The notes under the pieces: model-generated
Seen by the model: the letters and a program-made list of their open reading frames with translations, nothing else
What the model was told of the DNA's origin: nothing
Databases searched by the model: none
Shown here: positions 7,157-13,997 of the stretch, in pieces
Position numbering within the stretch: the first letter of the stretch is position 1
Layout of the letters: every line of letters begins with the position of its first letter
Position numbers and translations under genes: made by a program
NCBI GenBank assembly: GCA_021807065.1
Contig: JAKAPO010000002.1
Span: 1 to 32,026 of the forward strand
Length of the DNA: 32,026 bases
Source: a bacterium
GTDB taxonomy: Bacteria > Vulcanimicrobiota > Vulcanimicrobiia > Vulcanimicrobiales > Vulcanimicrobiaceae
Reading direction: 5' to 3'

Positions 7157-7702
7157 CTACTCGGCAGGCTGCAAGGCATCCCTCAAGGCCAGGAGCGTAT
7201 CCCGAGAGACGTTCCCAAAGACGTTGAGGATTTGGTTGTGAGCGCCCTCGTCAGCCCGTATCCACCCGCTGGCCTTGGCAAGCGTCGTCGCGTTCTCACG
7301 GGCTTCTTTGATCGCCATTTGCCACATCCGATGATTGTCGGCTTGAGCAGCTTTGGCCACAAGCGTGGTCGCGTGGTCCTGAAGCCACCGCATGTACTGC
7401 CGGTAATCTTCGGCCGACTCCAGCGCCCAGGTCAGCAGGTCCCCGGCTTCGACCAAGGGAGGCCGTTCGACCGCGCGCTCCGGCATCTTGGGAGGCGTGG
7501 CGACAGGCATCGCGCCGCTCAAACAGAGTCTGCGGTGACGATCGACCATCGACCGGCTACACCCCGTTTGCGCCGCAATGTCGCGAATCGAGGTCCGCAA
7601 GAAGAAGAGGCGCTTTACCTGGTCGTCCAGGACCTGATCGTGGCAGATTTTACAGGCGACGGTTGCCTTTTCGGGAACCTTCACCTTCTCTGCGACCGCC
7701 AT
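7157..7702 (-). CDS. Probable terminase small subunit / DNA-binding protein
   Basis: The 181-residue product starts at ATG 7702, with AGGA 6 bases upstream. After a short CKICHD motif (near residues 17-22) there is a helix-turn-helix: RTSIRDIAAQTGCSRSMVDRHRR (residues about 35-57). The C-terminal half is helical with AIKEARENATTLAKASG, the kind of segment seen in phage small terminases that recognise packaging sites. It has the same strand as the large subunit, from which it is separated by the recombinase cassette. A generic HTH regulator is the alternative. It diverges from the small gene at 7731; only 28 bases lie between the two. Confidence 0.55.
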   Translation of the reverse strand: MAVAEKVKVPEKATVACKICHDQVLDDQVKRLFFLRTSIRDIAAQTGCSRSMVDRHRRLCLSGAMPVATPPKMPERAVERPPLVEAGDLLTWALESAEDYRQYMRWLQDHATTLVAKAAQADNHRMWQMAIKEARENATTLAKASGWIRADEGAHNQILNVFGNVSRDTLLALRDALQPAE

Positions 7703-7730
7703 TCGAAATCCTCTAGAAAGGAGCACTCTC

Positions 7731-7919
7731 GTGAGTGAAACCGGGATGCACAAAGGGTCTAGAATCCACGTTGCCGGGGCCGGCAAGTTCGCCAACGGGA
7801 CGATCTCCCGAGAACCGGAGCCGGGGGCTTCGCATATCGCTTACCGGTCGGAGTACAACCTCGGCGAACGGCTTGTGCCGATCTCCAAGGTGCAGGTTCG
7901 GGAGGAGTGGGACCGCTAA
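7731..7919 (+). CDS. Small protein, SH3-like barrel possible
   Basis: The product is 62 residues. GTG 7731 is preceded by AGGAG with a 7-base spacer, a good ribosome site. The sequence KGSRIHVAGAGKFANGTISRE is strand-rich and ends KVQVREEWDR; it resembles small barrel proteins that tune translation or bind nucleic acid, but no family is recognised. It is one of few plus-strand genes in this half, divergent from the small terminase gene. Confidence 0.55.
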   Translation: MSETGMHKGSRIHVAGAGKFANGTISREPEPGASHIAYRSEYNLGERLVPISKVQVREEWDR

Positions 7920-7923
7920 CCCG

Positions 7924-8280
7924 CTACAGAAACACCCGGAGGTCAACAGTGACCTCGTGGTCTCGCTCGATTGGCGATAGCGTTACCTTGACTAGCCGCG
8001 GAAGGTCCGCCTCGTTATATATGACCCGCACGTCTTGACCTATCAAGAACGTGTTCATGCGCTGCGCCTGCTGCTTCTCATAGGCTGGAGCGCTGATGTG
8101 AAGGGCCCCAAGTTCAACCTCAAGACGGTGCGGCAGGATTCGGCGTTCGTTGCATTTCAGCGCAAGCGCCTCCTGGATAGCCGCTGCCTCGTCGAACGAA
8201 AACGATTCGCCCTCGCGAATGAGGCGCTTAATTTGCTCGGCGTGCAAGCCGAGGACCCTGCTAACCATGCTCCCCCTCAC
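7924..8280 (-). CDS. Small protein with HTH-like N-terminus
   Basis: The product is 118 residues from GTG 8280, which overlaps the preceding stop in GTGA; ATG 8268 is an alternative. The N-terminal part (VLGLHAEQIKRLIREGESFSFDEAAAIQEAL) is helical and resembles small DNA-binding folds; the C-terminal part is strand-rich. Function unknown. It is the last gene of the long minus-strand operon. Confidence 0.6.
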   Translation of the reverse strand: MRGSMVSRVLGLHAEQIKRLIREGESFSFDEAAAIQEALALKCNERRILPHRLEVELGALHISAPAYEKQQAQRMNTFLIGQDVRVIYNEADLPRLVKVTLSPIERDHEVTVDLRVFL

Positions 8281-8513
8281 GAAAAGTCTTGCGGCCCTGG
8301 CGAAACGAAGATCGCATCGAGCGCGGCCTGAATCCTCACGGCCTCATCGTTCGGCGGCTCTAGCCGTGCCACCCCGTAGTAATCGGCGTCAACGCACTCG
8401 CAGCAGTACCCCATGATCTCTTGAGCCATCTCATACGGAAGCCCCTCAGATACCCAGAGGTTGGCCCACCATTCGATAGCCGAGATGCGCGCCCGATAGC
8501 CTTCCGGGCTCAC
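8277..8513 (-). CDS. Hypothetical protein (78 aa)
   Basis: GTG 8513 overlaps the stop of the preceding microprotein gene, and AAAGGA lies 5 bases upstream. The sequence is acidic and aromatic (WWANLW, YCCECVDADYYG) with a CCEC cluster that could bind a metal. No family is recognised. Confidence 0.55.
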   Translation of the reverse strand: MSPEGYRARISAIEWWANLWVSEGLPYEMAQEIMGYCCECVDADYYGVARLEPPNDEAVRIQAALDAIFVSPGPQDFS

Positions 8514-8605
8514 CTGCGTCCTTTAGGATAGTGGATGAGCCAAGGAGCCTTGCACCGCTCGCAGTCGCCCCCAGGGTACCCGATGAAGAACGCGCAGGGG
8601 GTCAC
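8510..8605 (-). CDS. Zinc-binding microprotein (31 aa)
   Basis: Too short for most gene finders, but both ends overlap neighbouring genes in GTGA tetramers, as throughout this operon. C4, C15-x2-C18 and H25 form a possible zinc site. Function unknown. Confidence 0.45.
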   Translation of the reverse strand: MTPCAFFIGYPGGDCERCKAPWLIHYPKGRR

Positions 8606-8718
8606 AACGCCCGTCTTGCCTCGAAGGCTGCGCGCCGATCGTATTCCGCCAGGATGGCAGCGTACAGCCGGCGACGGCGAAGCGTGCTCCCTCTGCGGGC
8701 CTTAGTCTTCGATCTCAA
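8602..8718 (-). CDS. Basic microprotein (38 aa)
   Basis: TTG 8718 has GGAGG 8 bases upstream and lies inside the end of the preceding zinc-ribbon gene. The stop overlaps the next start in GTGA. The product is Arg/Ala-rich and helical (TLRRRRLYAAILAEYDRRAAF), plausibly binding nucleic acid. It is supported by coupling and ribosome site, not by homology. Confidence 0.4.
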   Translation of the reverse strand: MRSKTKARRGSTLRRRRLYAAILAEYDRRAAFEARRAL

Positions 8719-8836
8719 CGGCTGGCCCTCCGCATTTCGGGCAGTGCTTCGCGTTCTTGGTGCCCGCGTCGGCGTACCAACGGCGCTCGCAGTCCGGGCA
8801 GGCGTAGTGCTTGGCGAGCGCAGCCATCGGTGCCAT
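8702..8836 (-). CDS. Zinc-ribbon microprotein (44 aa)
   Basis: ATG 8836 starts a 44-residue product with CPDC at 13-16 and CPKC at 32-35, a complete rubredoxin-like zinc ribbon with little else. Such phage microproteins often bind nucleic acid or RNA polymerase, but a target cannot be given. Confidence 0.6.
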   Translation of the reverse strand: MAPMAALAKHYACPDCERRWYADAGTKNAKHCPKCGGPAVEIED

Positions 8837-8839
8837 ATT

Positions 8840-9166
8840 CTAGCGCTCCTGGAACGCGTTCAAGGCTTGCATGATCCGAACGTCGCCGCCGACATCGGGG
8901 TGGAAGATCGTTGCGAGCGCTCTGTAGAGACGCTTGCGGCGCTCGGCATCGCCTGCGGCACGGAACGCCGCGGTGAGCCACGCCGTCGCCTGTTCGATGG
9001 CTGCCTCCCGCTGCGCGGTCTCAAAGCACGGTGAGCAGAGTAGCCGGCCGTCCTGGCCTCGCATTGTGGCGACCGCCCCGCACGCGCACCTTGGCGGCGC
9101 GTACTGCTGGATCGTGAACCCGACGACGACTTGGCCACCGCCGAACGTCGATGTCGAGTAGTACAC
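8840..9166 (-). CDS. J-domain-like protein with zinc motif
   Basis: The product is 108 residues. C27-x-C29 and C44-x2-C47 form a probable zinc ribbon. The C-terminal part (residues 76-108: RRKRLYRALATIFHPDVGGD, then MQALNAFQER) matches helices II-III of J-domains, including the HPD tripeptide at 89-91 that stimulates Hsp70. Phages use such co-chaperones in replication or head assembly. The start GTG 9166 lies 3 bases after the preceding stop and lacks a clear ribosome site, so coupling is likely. The J-domain is shorter than usual. Confidence 0.7.
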   Translation of the reverse strand: MYYSTSTFGGGQVVVGFTIQQYAPPRCACGAVATMRGQDGRLLCSPCFETAQREAAIEQATAWLTAAFRAAGDAERRKRLYRALATIFHPDVGGDVRIMQALNAFQER

Positions 9167-9169
9167 GGG

Positions 9170-9352
9170 CTATTTGGCCGACTTCCGAGCAACAGCGGTC
9201 GCGGAACGAGGTTTTACTTCGCTCTTGAGATTGCGGCTCAGATTGGCGAGCAGCTGGTGTTCTAGACCGCGGAGGCGCCGCTCAAGGAAGAGCACGCGCG
9301 ATTCGAGTTTGTCGAGGTCGTCCGAGAAGAGCGCACGGATGCGTCTGAACAT
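9170..9352 (-). CDS. Small coiled-coil protein
   Basis: ATG 9352 (GGGTGG 4 bases upstream) gives 60 residues; ATG 9364 would add four. Heptad-like DLDKLESRVLFLERRLRGLE indicates a short coiled coil with a basic tail. Function unknown. It follows a stem-loop and may be read from its own promoter. Confidence 0.5.
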   Translation of the reverse strand: MFRRIRALFSDDLDKLESRVLFLERRLRGLEHQLLANLSRNLKSEVKPRSATAVARKSAK

Positions 9353-9371
9353 GAGCCACCCCATAATGAAA

Positions 9372-9398
9372 CGCACGTGACGGTTTCCCGCACGTGCG
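9372..9398 (-). terminator. Stem-loop, possible terminator
   Basis: Perfect 8-bp arms CGCACGTG (9372-9379) and CACGTGCG (9391-9398) with an 11-base loop. On the minus strand the stem is followed by TTTCATT, a weak T-tract. It lies in the widest gap of the small-gene operon (9353-9452). A weak minus-strand promoter (TTGCGC-18-TACACT) just upstream is possible. Confidence 0.4.
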
Positions 9399-9452
9399 CT
9401 CTTGGTTGTGTCACCTGGCTGAAGTAATACTGCCTTCAGAGTGTACCACGGA

Positions 9453-9671
9453 CTATGACGAGGGCGCAATGGGATGCGCTTGCTCTGATTTACGCACCCG
9501 CAGAAATGTCTGCGCGAGCGCCTGAACGTACTGCGCCACCGGAACCCGATACTCCGAGAGCACCGCCTTCTCGGCCGGCGTCACCCGAATCCAAATCCGC
9601 GCCGTGCTCGCACCAACGTCCCGAGGCTTTCGGCCCGGACGCTTTGGCGACCGCCGGCGCGTCGATCTCAC
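9453..9671 (-). CDS. Ribbon-helix-helix-like DNA-binding protein
   Basis: GTG 9671 overlaps the preceding stop (GTGA), giving 72 residues. A basic Arg/Pro-rich arm (1-18) precedes ARIWIRVTPAEKAVL and a second helix pair, the pattern of MobC-like ribbon-helix-helix proteins. Probably binds DNA; target unknown. Confidence 0.5.
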   Translation of the reverse strand: MRSTRRRSPKRPGRKPRDVGASTARIWIRVTPAEKAVLSEYRVPVAQYVQALAQTFLRVRKSEQAHPIAPSS

Positions 9672-10087
9672 CCGAGCATCATCCGAATGAGCGAGGTGGC
9701 GACGTCGCACGGGTCGGGAACGCGGGTCGTGGGCTTGCCCCTGCCGTGAGAGCGTGAGCCACCGTGGCCTGGCTCGACCGAGGCGCGCATCAGGTCTTCG
9801 ACGCTTTCCCCGAGGTAGGTGTCCCGGTATGGCCGCTCTTGGGGGGTGTCCGCCGATACCTCTTGCTCGGCCATCTCAATCGCGTCGATCGTACCGTATC
9901 CGGCGGCCAAGAAAGGCTGCATCCGTTTCGCGAGATCCGCTGCGGCACCGTCGTTGCGAGCGATCACCCGCTGAAGGTCGGCCTCGTTCTTCACGCCGAT
10001 CTCCTTGAGGTAGGCTTCCTTCTGCGCCGTCGCAGAATGCGATAAGCCCAGGGCCGCACTAGAGTCGTCCGTGAAATCCGTTCGCAC
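9668..10087 (-). CDS. Hypothetical protein (139 aa)
   Basis: GTG 10087 has AAGGAA 7 bases upstream. The N-terminal two thirds are helical and acidic (LKEIGVKNEADLQRVIAR, AIEMAEQEVSADTP); the C-terminus is Gly/His/Arg-rich. No family is recognised. Confidence 0.6.
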   Translation of the reverse strand: MRTDFTDDSSAALGLSHSATAQKEAYLKEIGVKNEADLQRVIARNDGAAADLAKRMQPFLAAGYGTIDAIEMAEQEVSADTPQERPYRDTYLGESVEDLMRASVEPGHGGSRSHGRGKPTTRVPDPCDVATSLIRMMLG

Positions 10088-10129
10088 GGAAGAGTTCCTT
10101 CGCCGCGCCTTATCGCTGGCTCCTGCACC

Positions 10130-10327
10130 TCATACGCCTTGGTCCGTGGCTTTGCATTTGCGGCAGATGGCTTGTGGAACGCCAGTCGCCGGGTCGCGGA
10201 CGTATCGGCGCTGGTTCCACTTCACGGCGCAGGCGCAGCGCTCGCAGGTCGTATCGACGCGCACGGCTTGGCGCATCGCGTGGCTTGGTCGCATGATGGA
10301 GCGCGCACCGTTGGCGTAGCCGGTCAC
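10130..10327 (-). CDS. Zinc-ribbon protein (65 aa)
   Basis: GTG 10327 overlaps the preceding stop. CERCAC in the middle and CRKC near the C-terminus form a zinc ribbon around WNQRRYVRDPATGVP, as in many small phage DNA- or RNA-binding proteins. Function unknown. Confidence 0.55.
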   Translation of the reverse strand: MTGYANGARSIMRPSHAMRQAVRVDTTCERCACAVKWNQRRYVRDPATGVPQAICRKCKATDQGV

Positions 10328-10533
10328 GGCAACCCCAAGTCTGACCGCGTCGGCGTGGCGGCGAACGCTTGCCGAAACCGGAGAAGCGCATCGGCGGCGT
10401 CCTGCGTATCCTCTTCGGTGGCACCGGGCGCGTTGGCTCTCACGATCGCAACGCACTCGTCGCGGCTAATCGCCGCAACACGAGCCGCCCGAATCTTCCG
10501 GGCTCGCGCAACACGTTTACTGACAAGCGTCAT
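10324..10533 (-). CDS. Small basic protein (69 aa)
   Basis: ATG 10533 overlaps the preceding stop (ATGA). The N-terminus is basic (SKRVARARKIRAARV) and followed by an acidic helical segment. No family recognised. Confidence 0.5.
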   Translation of the reverse strand: MTLVSKRVARARKIRAARVAAISRDECVAIVRANAPGATEEDTQDAADALLRFRQAFAATPTRSDLGLP

Positions 10534-10721
10534 GGCTTGCCGTAATCGAAGCGCGGGCAGTCGCAATGAAGCACGAAGCACCGTCTTCTTTCGCCGAATC
10601 TGTAGAGGTGATCTCGCCGAGGATGCTGACAAGCGATGCACCACGCTTGAACATCCGGCTGATCGAGCGCCTGCGGATTGCGCGTAGCCTTGGGCATGCG
10701 AGCGTGTGCGGTGCGGCTCAC
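10530..10721 (-). CDS. Zinc-binding protein (63 aa)
   Basis: GTG 10721 overlaps the preceding stop (GTGA); ATG 10697 is an alternative. The sequence CIACQHPRRDH, then CFVLHCDCPRF gives four to five Cys and two His, a likely zinc site. Function unknown. Confidence 0.55.
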   Translation of the reverse strand: MSRTAHARMPKATRNPQALDQPDVQAWCIACQHPRRDHLYRFGERRRCFVLHCDCPRFDYGKP

Positions 10722-10954
10722 GACGCCCCCGGGTCCGGCACTAACGCAAGCCTTGTGTTCCAGCCGTCTACGCCGCAATGCGGGCACTTCGTCATCAGCG
10801 GTGCGTGATCTCCGAGACGAAGCTTCACGATAAAATGGCTGCTGCAATTAGAACAGGCATACTCCAGGTAATAGCGCCCCTCTATGCCATCGTCCTCGCA
10901 GGCGTTGCAGTAGCAGACGCAATCGACGACCCGGAGCAGTGCGTCGTTACTCAT
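10718..10954 (-). CDS. Zinc-ribbon protein (78 aa)
   Basis: ATG 10954 overlaps the preceding stop (ATGA). Cysteines occur in CVCYCNAC, CSNC and CPHC, enough for two zinc ribbons. The CPHCGVDGW end is typical of zinc ribbons. Function unknown. Confidence 0.6.
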   Translation of the reverse strand: MSNDALLRVVDCVCYCNACEDDGIEGRYYLEYACSNCSSHFIVKLRLGDHAPLMTKCPHCGVDGWNTRLALVPDPGAS

Positions 10955-11214
10955 TCCGTGTTCCCCTCGCCTGTTAGAATCCAGCGCAAGGTTGTTTCGC
11001 CAGCGGGAACGTGCTTGAGTCGCGCCTCTATTGCGCGTAGCCTGCGAACCTCGACAACCAGCGCGGGAACATCGTCGCTCTCACAAAACGCTACACTCTG
11101 AACCCGCTGACATTCTACGCAGGAGCGCGTCTTGAGGTGCTCGCAGGGATAGTCGATAGAATTATAGCGCCTCATGATCGCGCTCAGGTCGAGGGCTTCG
11201 TATGTGTCACTCAT
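10951..11214 (-). CDS. Small protein with Cys/His cluster (87 aa)
   Basis: ATG 11214 overlaps the preceding stop. C24/H26 and C32-x2-C35 could bind zinc; a helix with ALVVEVRRLRAIEARLKHV follows. No family recognised. Confidence 0.55.
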   Translation of the reverse strand: MSDTYEALDLSAIMRRYNSIDYPCEHLKTRSCVECQRVQSVAFCESDDVPALVVEVRRLRAIEARLKHVPAGETTLRWILTGEGNTE

Positions 11215-11435
11215 CGGTTAGCCTTTCGGCTTGTCCGTGCAGCCTTGGCTTTCTTGCGGCGCTTCTCTTTTGAGAACGTGGCTTGCGTGTCTCGCACCTT
11301 CGATCTCGCAAGCGCCATAGCCGCAGCGCCGACCTCGACCATATCGGCCACCTCTTTTGAGACGGGGACAAGTCCGAGCCTCGCGGCCTGTTCGTCGGTA
11401 AGGCCCTTGTAAATCTTTCCGCTATTTGGGTCCAT
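11211..11435 (-). CDS. Small basic-tailed protein (74 aa)
   Basis: ATG 11435 has AAGGAGC 5 bases upstream, one of the best ribosome sites in the operon. The N-terminus (KGLTDEQAARLGLVPVS) is followed by a Lys/Arg-rich tail. Function unknown; the longer frame upstream of this ATG is not credible. Confidence 0.6.
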   Translation of the reverse strand: MDPNSGKIYKGLTDEQAARLGLVPVSKEVADMVEVGAAAMALARSKVRDTQATFSKEKRRKKAKAARTSRKANR

Positions 11436-11445
11436 TTCGTGCTCC

Positions 11446-11715
11446 TTACGGCTTCGCCTGATCGTCGGTAACGCTGGAGAGCGAAGCATCGCCCTCCTCG
11501 TAGATGCGGATAGCCACGCAGGCGACTTGCAGTGCCTCCTTGCGAATCTCGTCGCGACTCTTGCGCTGTAACTGCGCCTGGCATAGTTCGCCGAACTCTT
11601 CGCCCAGCGCGATGGTGAGCAGATCGTTGCCAGGGAACTTGGTGCGGGCAAAGTGTACCTCGGCCATGAGGTCCGATAGGGTCGATTCGGTTGGGAAACG
11701 CATCGTCTCAGCCAT
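11446..11715 (-). CDS. MazG-like NTP pyrophosphohydrolase family protein
   Basis: The product is 89 residues from ATG 11715, with GGAGG 9 bases upstream. ALGEEFGELCQAQLQRKSR followed by IRKEALQVACVAIRI matches the EExxE...ExxD-type helical core of MazG-like enzymes, which hydrolyse NTPs or dNTPs to the monophosphate. The second metal position reads EALQV where many members have ExxDV, so activity is uncertain. Phage MazG proteins are thought to tune nucleotide or alarmone pools. Confidence 0.65.
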   Translation of the reverse strand: MAETMRFPTESTLSDLMAEVHFARTKFPGNDLLTIALGEEFGELCQAQLQRKSRDEIRKEALQVACVAIRIYEEGDASLSSVTDDQAKP

Positions 11716-11926
11716 TTCGTGCCGCCTCCAGCGCGGCTCGCATTGCTTCAATCGCCATTTCTGCACCCGTGAACCACGCTTCTTTTGTGTCCGCATTTCT
11801 GTATACAGCAGTTCTCAGGCGCTCGATCTCGTCGGCGGCTTTACGCAAGAATTCAAAGCCTTGCGGGTCGCGATAAAAGTCCGACGTTTTATACTTCCAC
11901 CGGAGTTGCTCCACTATATCACTCAT
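11708..11926 (-). CDS. Small helical protein with DEIERLR motif (72 aa)
   Basis: ATG 11926 overlaps the preceding stop by one base (TAATG). The motif KAADEIERLR is also present in the upstream gene as RAAADEIERLR, so the two share a helical module. It occurs widely in small phage proteins of unknown function. Confidence 0.55.
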   Translation of the reverse strand: MSDIVEQLRWKYKTSDFYRDPQGFEFLRKAADEIERLRTAVYRNADTKEAWFTGAEMAIEAMRAALEAARNG

Positions 11927-12537
11927 TATGTTCCCTCGTAGCGTTTGAGATCGAGAATCTGTAGGGCCATACGAAGCCCGCTTGCCATGCCCGTATAGTA
12001 TTCGGAGAGGCTATCGCCACGATAATCACCGCTGCCCTTCGTACCGAAGATTTCAAACTGCTTCACCTGCCCTTCAATTTGCCCATAAGGGTCTTGTGCT
12101 ACTACTTGTGCTACTACTTCATCTACGTCAGCCATGCGGCGGCCGTAGACCTCGTCTTTGTCGTCAATGCAGGTAGTCTCTGCCGCTGAGTTGCCGCGGT
12201 TTCTGAGTTCCCCAAGCGTACTGTCGATTATGCTTTCTATCTGCCCCGCATTTTCGAGGTGGCTCTCGCCTTCGCGGGGAGTTCGCTCCCATGCGGCGGC
12301 TATTTTTTCTAGGATGTTCCGCAGGCGTTCGATCTCATCTGCGGCAGCGCGTAAAAGGTTCGACTCATCGCCACTCAGTTGATATTCCCTTAGAATTGCG
12401 GGGCCGTACTTCTTGGCCAGATACTTCTCGGCAGCATCCATCTCGTTAGCGAGAATGCGTAGTTCTGCGGCAAGGTCAGCCGGAGGCCCATTTTCGCCTC
12501 TCGTTATGCTCGTGATCCTTGGCTCGTTATCTTCCAC
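11926..12537 (-). CDS. Helical hypothetical protein with DEIERLR motif (203 aa)
   Basis: GTG 12537 follows a purine-rich ribosome site (GGAGGAGGG). The N-terminal half is helical (LAAELRILANEMDAAEKYL, RAAADEIERLRNILEKI) and probably coiled; the C-terminal part (KQFEIFGTKGSGDYRG, then ASGLRMALQILDL) looks like a separate small domain. No known family. Confidence 0.6.
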   Translation of the reverse strand: MEDNEPRITSITRGENGPPADLAAELRILANEMDAAEKYLAKKYGPAILREYQLSGDESNLLRAAADEIERLRNILEKIAAAWERTPREGESHLENAGQIESIIDSTLGELRNRGNSAAETTCIDDKDEVYGRRMADVDEVVAQVVAQDPYGQIEGQVKQFEIFGTKGSGDYRGDSLSEYYTGMASGLRMALQILDLKRYEGT

Positions 12538-12640
12538 CGCTCAGCCCTCCTCCGCGCCGCATCCATTGTGCGATCTCGCTTGCGTAACAAACGATAACCG
12601 TGCCGATCACCGTCGGGATGAGCCACCAGGCGCTAATCAT
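12527..12640 (-). CDS. Single-pass membrane microprotein (37 aa)
   Basis: ATG 12640 overlaps the preceding stop (ATGA). Residues 2-20 (ISAWWLIPTVIGTVIVCYA) form one membrane segment followed by a short basic tail. It may act at the host membrane. Confidence 0.45.
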   Translation of the reverse strand: MISAWWLIPTVIGTVIVCYASEIAQWMRRGGGLSGGR

Positions 12641-12843
12641 GATTCACGCATCGCTTTCTCGTATGCTTCGCGCTCTTGGCCCGTAACGCGGCGCACGAAC
12701 GTATGCAATGGGGGCACGGGGAATCCGCCCTTAGCATTGATTGTGCAGACCGCGCATTCGTTTATATTGCCGTAGTCGTGATCGGCGTAGCGGTGGCCGC
12801 ATCCCTTCACGGCACACAGGTCGTTCTGCGGTATTTTCGTCAT
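12637..12843 (-). CDS. Zinc-binding protein (68 aa)
   Basis: ATG 12843 overlaps the preceding stop. CAVKGCGHRYADH and CAVC suggest a Cys/His zinc site in the first half; the rest is helical. Function unknown. Confidence 0.55.
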   Translation of the reverse strand: MTKIPQNDLCAVKGCGHRYADHDYGNINECAVCTINAKGGFPVPPLHTFVRRVTGQEREAYEKAMRES

Positions 12844-13187
12844 GCTGCTACCTCTGTGATAATCCAGCCCGTCGCCTTGTTCGGGTGACGAACTAGGAAG
12901 AACCGAAACGGGTACATCGCGGCTGCGACCTTCAACTTCACGGCTGCGTCATCTTCGATCCAACCTTTGCATTCGTGCGCTTCGAGGTCGCCGTTCGTCA
13001 GCATGACGAAGAAGTCAACAGTGAGGAACGTCTTCTGCGCGAGCCGCAGCTTCACGGCCTCGTAGCTGTACCACGCGATCTCGCCCAACCGCTTGCGCGC
13101 TTCGAGCTGCTGCGCGTAGCTCGCTTCGAGTTTGTTCATCGTGCCCGGCTCTTTGCGCTGCCGCCCGCGTGCGATCTGGTGCCTCAT
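12840..13187 (-). CDS. DUF1064-like phage nuclease
   Basis: The product is 115 residues from ATG 13187 (GAGG 8 bases upstream). NKLEASYAQQLEARKRLGEI, then TVDFFVML, LEAHECKGW and AVKLKVAAAMYP match the DUF1064 family, a PD-(D/E)xK endonuclease fold; D in TVDFF and E-x-K in HECKG are the expected catalytic positions. Such proteins are likely junction- or flap-processing nucleases in phage recombination or replication. Confidence 0.7.
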   Translation of the reverse strand: MRHQIARGRQRKEPGTMNKLEASYAQQLEARKRLGEIAWYSYEAVKLRLAQKTFLTVDFFVMLTNGDLEAHECKGWIEDDAAVKLKVAAAMYPFRFFLVRHPNKATGWIITEVAA

Positions 13188-13197
13188 GCGAACGTCC

Positions 13198-13533
13198 TCA
13201 TAGGCCGTTATCAAGCGGCATGGCCGCCGTGCTCGGCCAGTAAGAGGGCGTTATACCCTGTACCATCGACTTGTTCGGCGCGTAGCGATCGGTGATATAC
13301 GCGATGACCCGGCGCACACCGTCGTCGGGGAGAGCCATGCGTTCGAACGCGCGCGTCACGGCCGAGATCAGCGCGCCCTCGTCTTGCGGATCGAACGAGA
13401 GCAACGCGCCGACGGCGTAGTCCGGCGCATCGCGCTTCTTGCGCGACGTCGTCGGATGGCCTGCAGCCTTGTAGTGCTGGCGCATTGTGCGCTGGTTCTC
13501 GGCGACGTGATCGCACTGCTTGCATTTAGGCAT
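13198..13533 (-). CDS. C2H2-type zinc-finger protein (111 aa)
   Basis: ATG 13533 has AAAGGA 6 bases upstream. Residues 4-26 (CKQC, then H20 and H26) fit a classical C2H2 finger (C-x2-C-x12-H-x5-H), rare in bacteria and their phages. A helical C-terminal domain (about 45-90) follows. Probably binds DNA. Confidence 0.6.
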   Translation of the reverse strand: MPKCKQCDHVAENQRTMRQHYKAAGHPTTSRKKRDAPDYAVGALLSFDPQDEGALISAVTRAFERMALPDDGVRRVIAYITDRYAPNKSMVQGITPSYWPSTAAMPLDNGL

Positions 13534-13560
13534 GGTGGATCCTTTCAGTTTCGAGGTGTT

Positions 13561-13836
13561 TCATCGTGTGTACCACGCTTCCCAGAGCCGCTCGACGGCG
13601 GCGCGAGAGTCAAACGCACCCGTTTTCGCGTGCGGCTCCAGAATCGGAACGTTCGGGTGGCGCATCCGTCGCGTCACGTAGCCGCGATACCGGCTTGCAG
13701 AGTCGCGCCGACGTTTGCCGCGCTTGCGTAGCGCCAGCCCCAGGGTTCGCACGCGGCCGGATACGGCGTTCGCGGTGCGCCCGATCTTCTCTGCGATCTC
13801 CACGGCGAGGAAATCGCTCGACCATAGGGCCTTGAG
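13561..13836 (-). CDS. GcrA/SANT-like HTH protein lacking a normal start codon
   Basis: The frame reads LKALWSSDFLAVEIAEKIGRTANAVSGRVRTLGL, which matches GcrA-like and phage SANT-type HTH proteins (WxxGxSxxxIAxxLGxTRNAVxGKxxRLGL). The only regular start, GTG 13803, cuts off the first helix. An ideal AAGGAGG (13851-13845) stands 8 bases before in-frame CTC 13836, and no ATG, GTG or TTG lies between the upstream stop and 13803 at a usable place. Either CTC or a nearby codon initiates, or the start codon was lost or misread. The C-terminal half is very basic and ends in AVERLWEAWYTR. Confidence 0.55.
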   Translation of the reverse strand, partial: LKALWSSDFLAVEIAEKIGRTANAVSGRVRTLGLALRKRGKRRRDSASRYRGYVTRRMRHPNVPILEPHAKTGAFDSRAAVERLWEAWYTR

Positions 13837-13868
13837 GGTGGCGTCCTCCTTGGGGCTTCAGCGTACCA

Positions 13869-13997
13869 TCAGCGCACCACGAGCGGCACGATGGTGAGGG
13901 TAACGAGAACGACGACGAGCGCGACGAGCAGCACGGCCGACGCGAGCGCGCCAGAGTCGGACCAAAGCCAGGCATCGAAGCGGCTGAAGAGGCTCAT
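13869..13997 (-). CDS. Small membrane protein (42 aa)
   Basis: ATG 13997 (GGAG 8 bases upstream) overlaps the preceding stop in ATGA. The Val/Leu-rich run in residues 18-41 is one strong membrane segment. Role unknown; holin-like or superinfection proteins of this size exist but nothing specific supports that. Confidence 0.55.
   Translation of the reverse strand: MSLFSRFDAWLWSDSGALASAVLLVALVVVLVTLTIVPLVVR

Noticed and set aside
13610-13678. Possible third copy of the recombinase-linked repeat (CACGCGAAAACGGGTGCGTTTG on the minus strand, given here only by position)
   Set aside because: Only partial similarity with several mismatches, and it lies in the coding frame of the GcrA-like gene.
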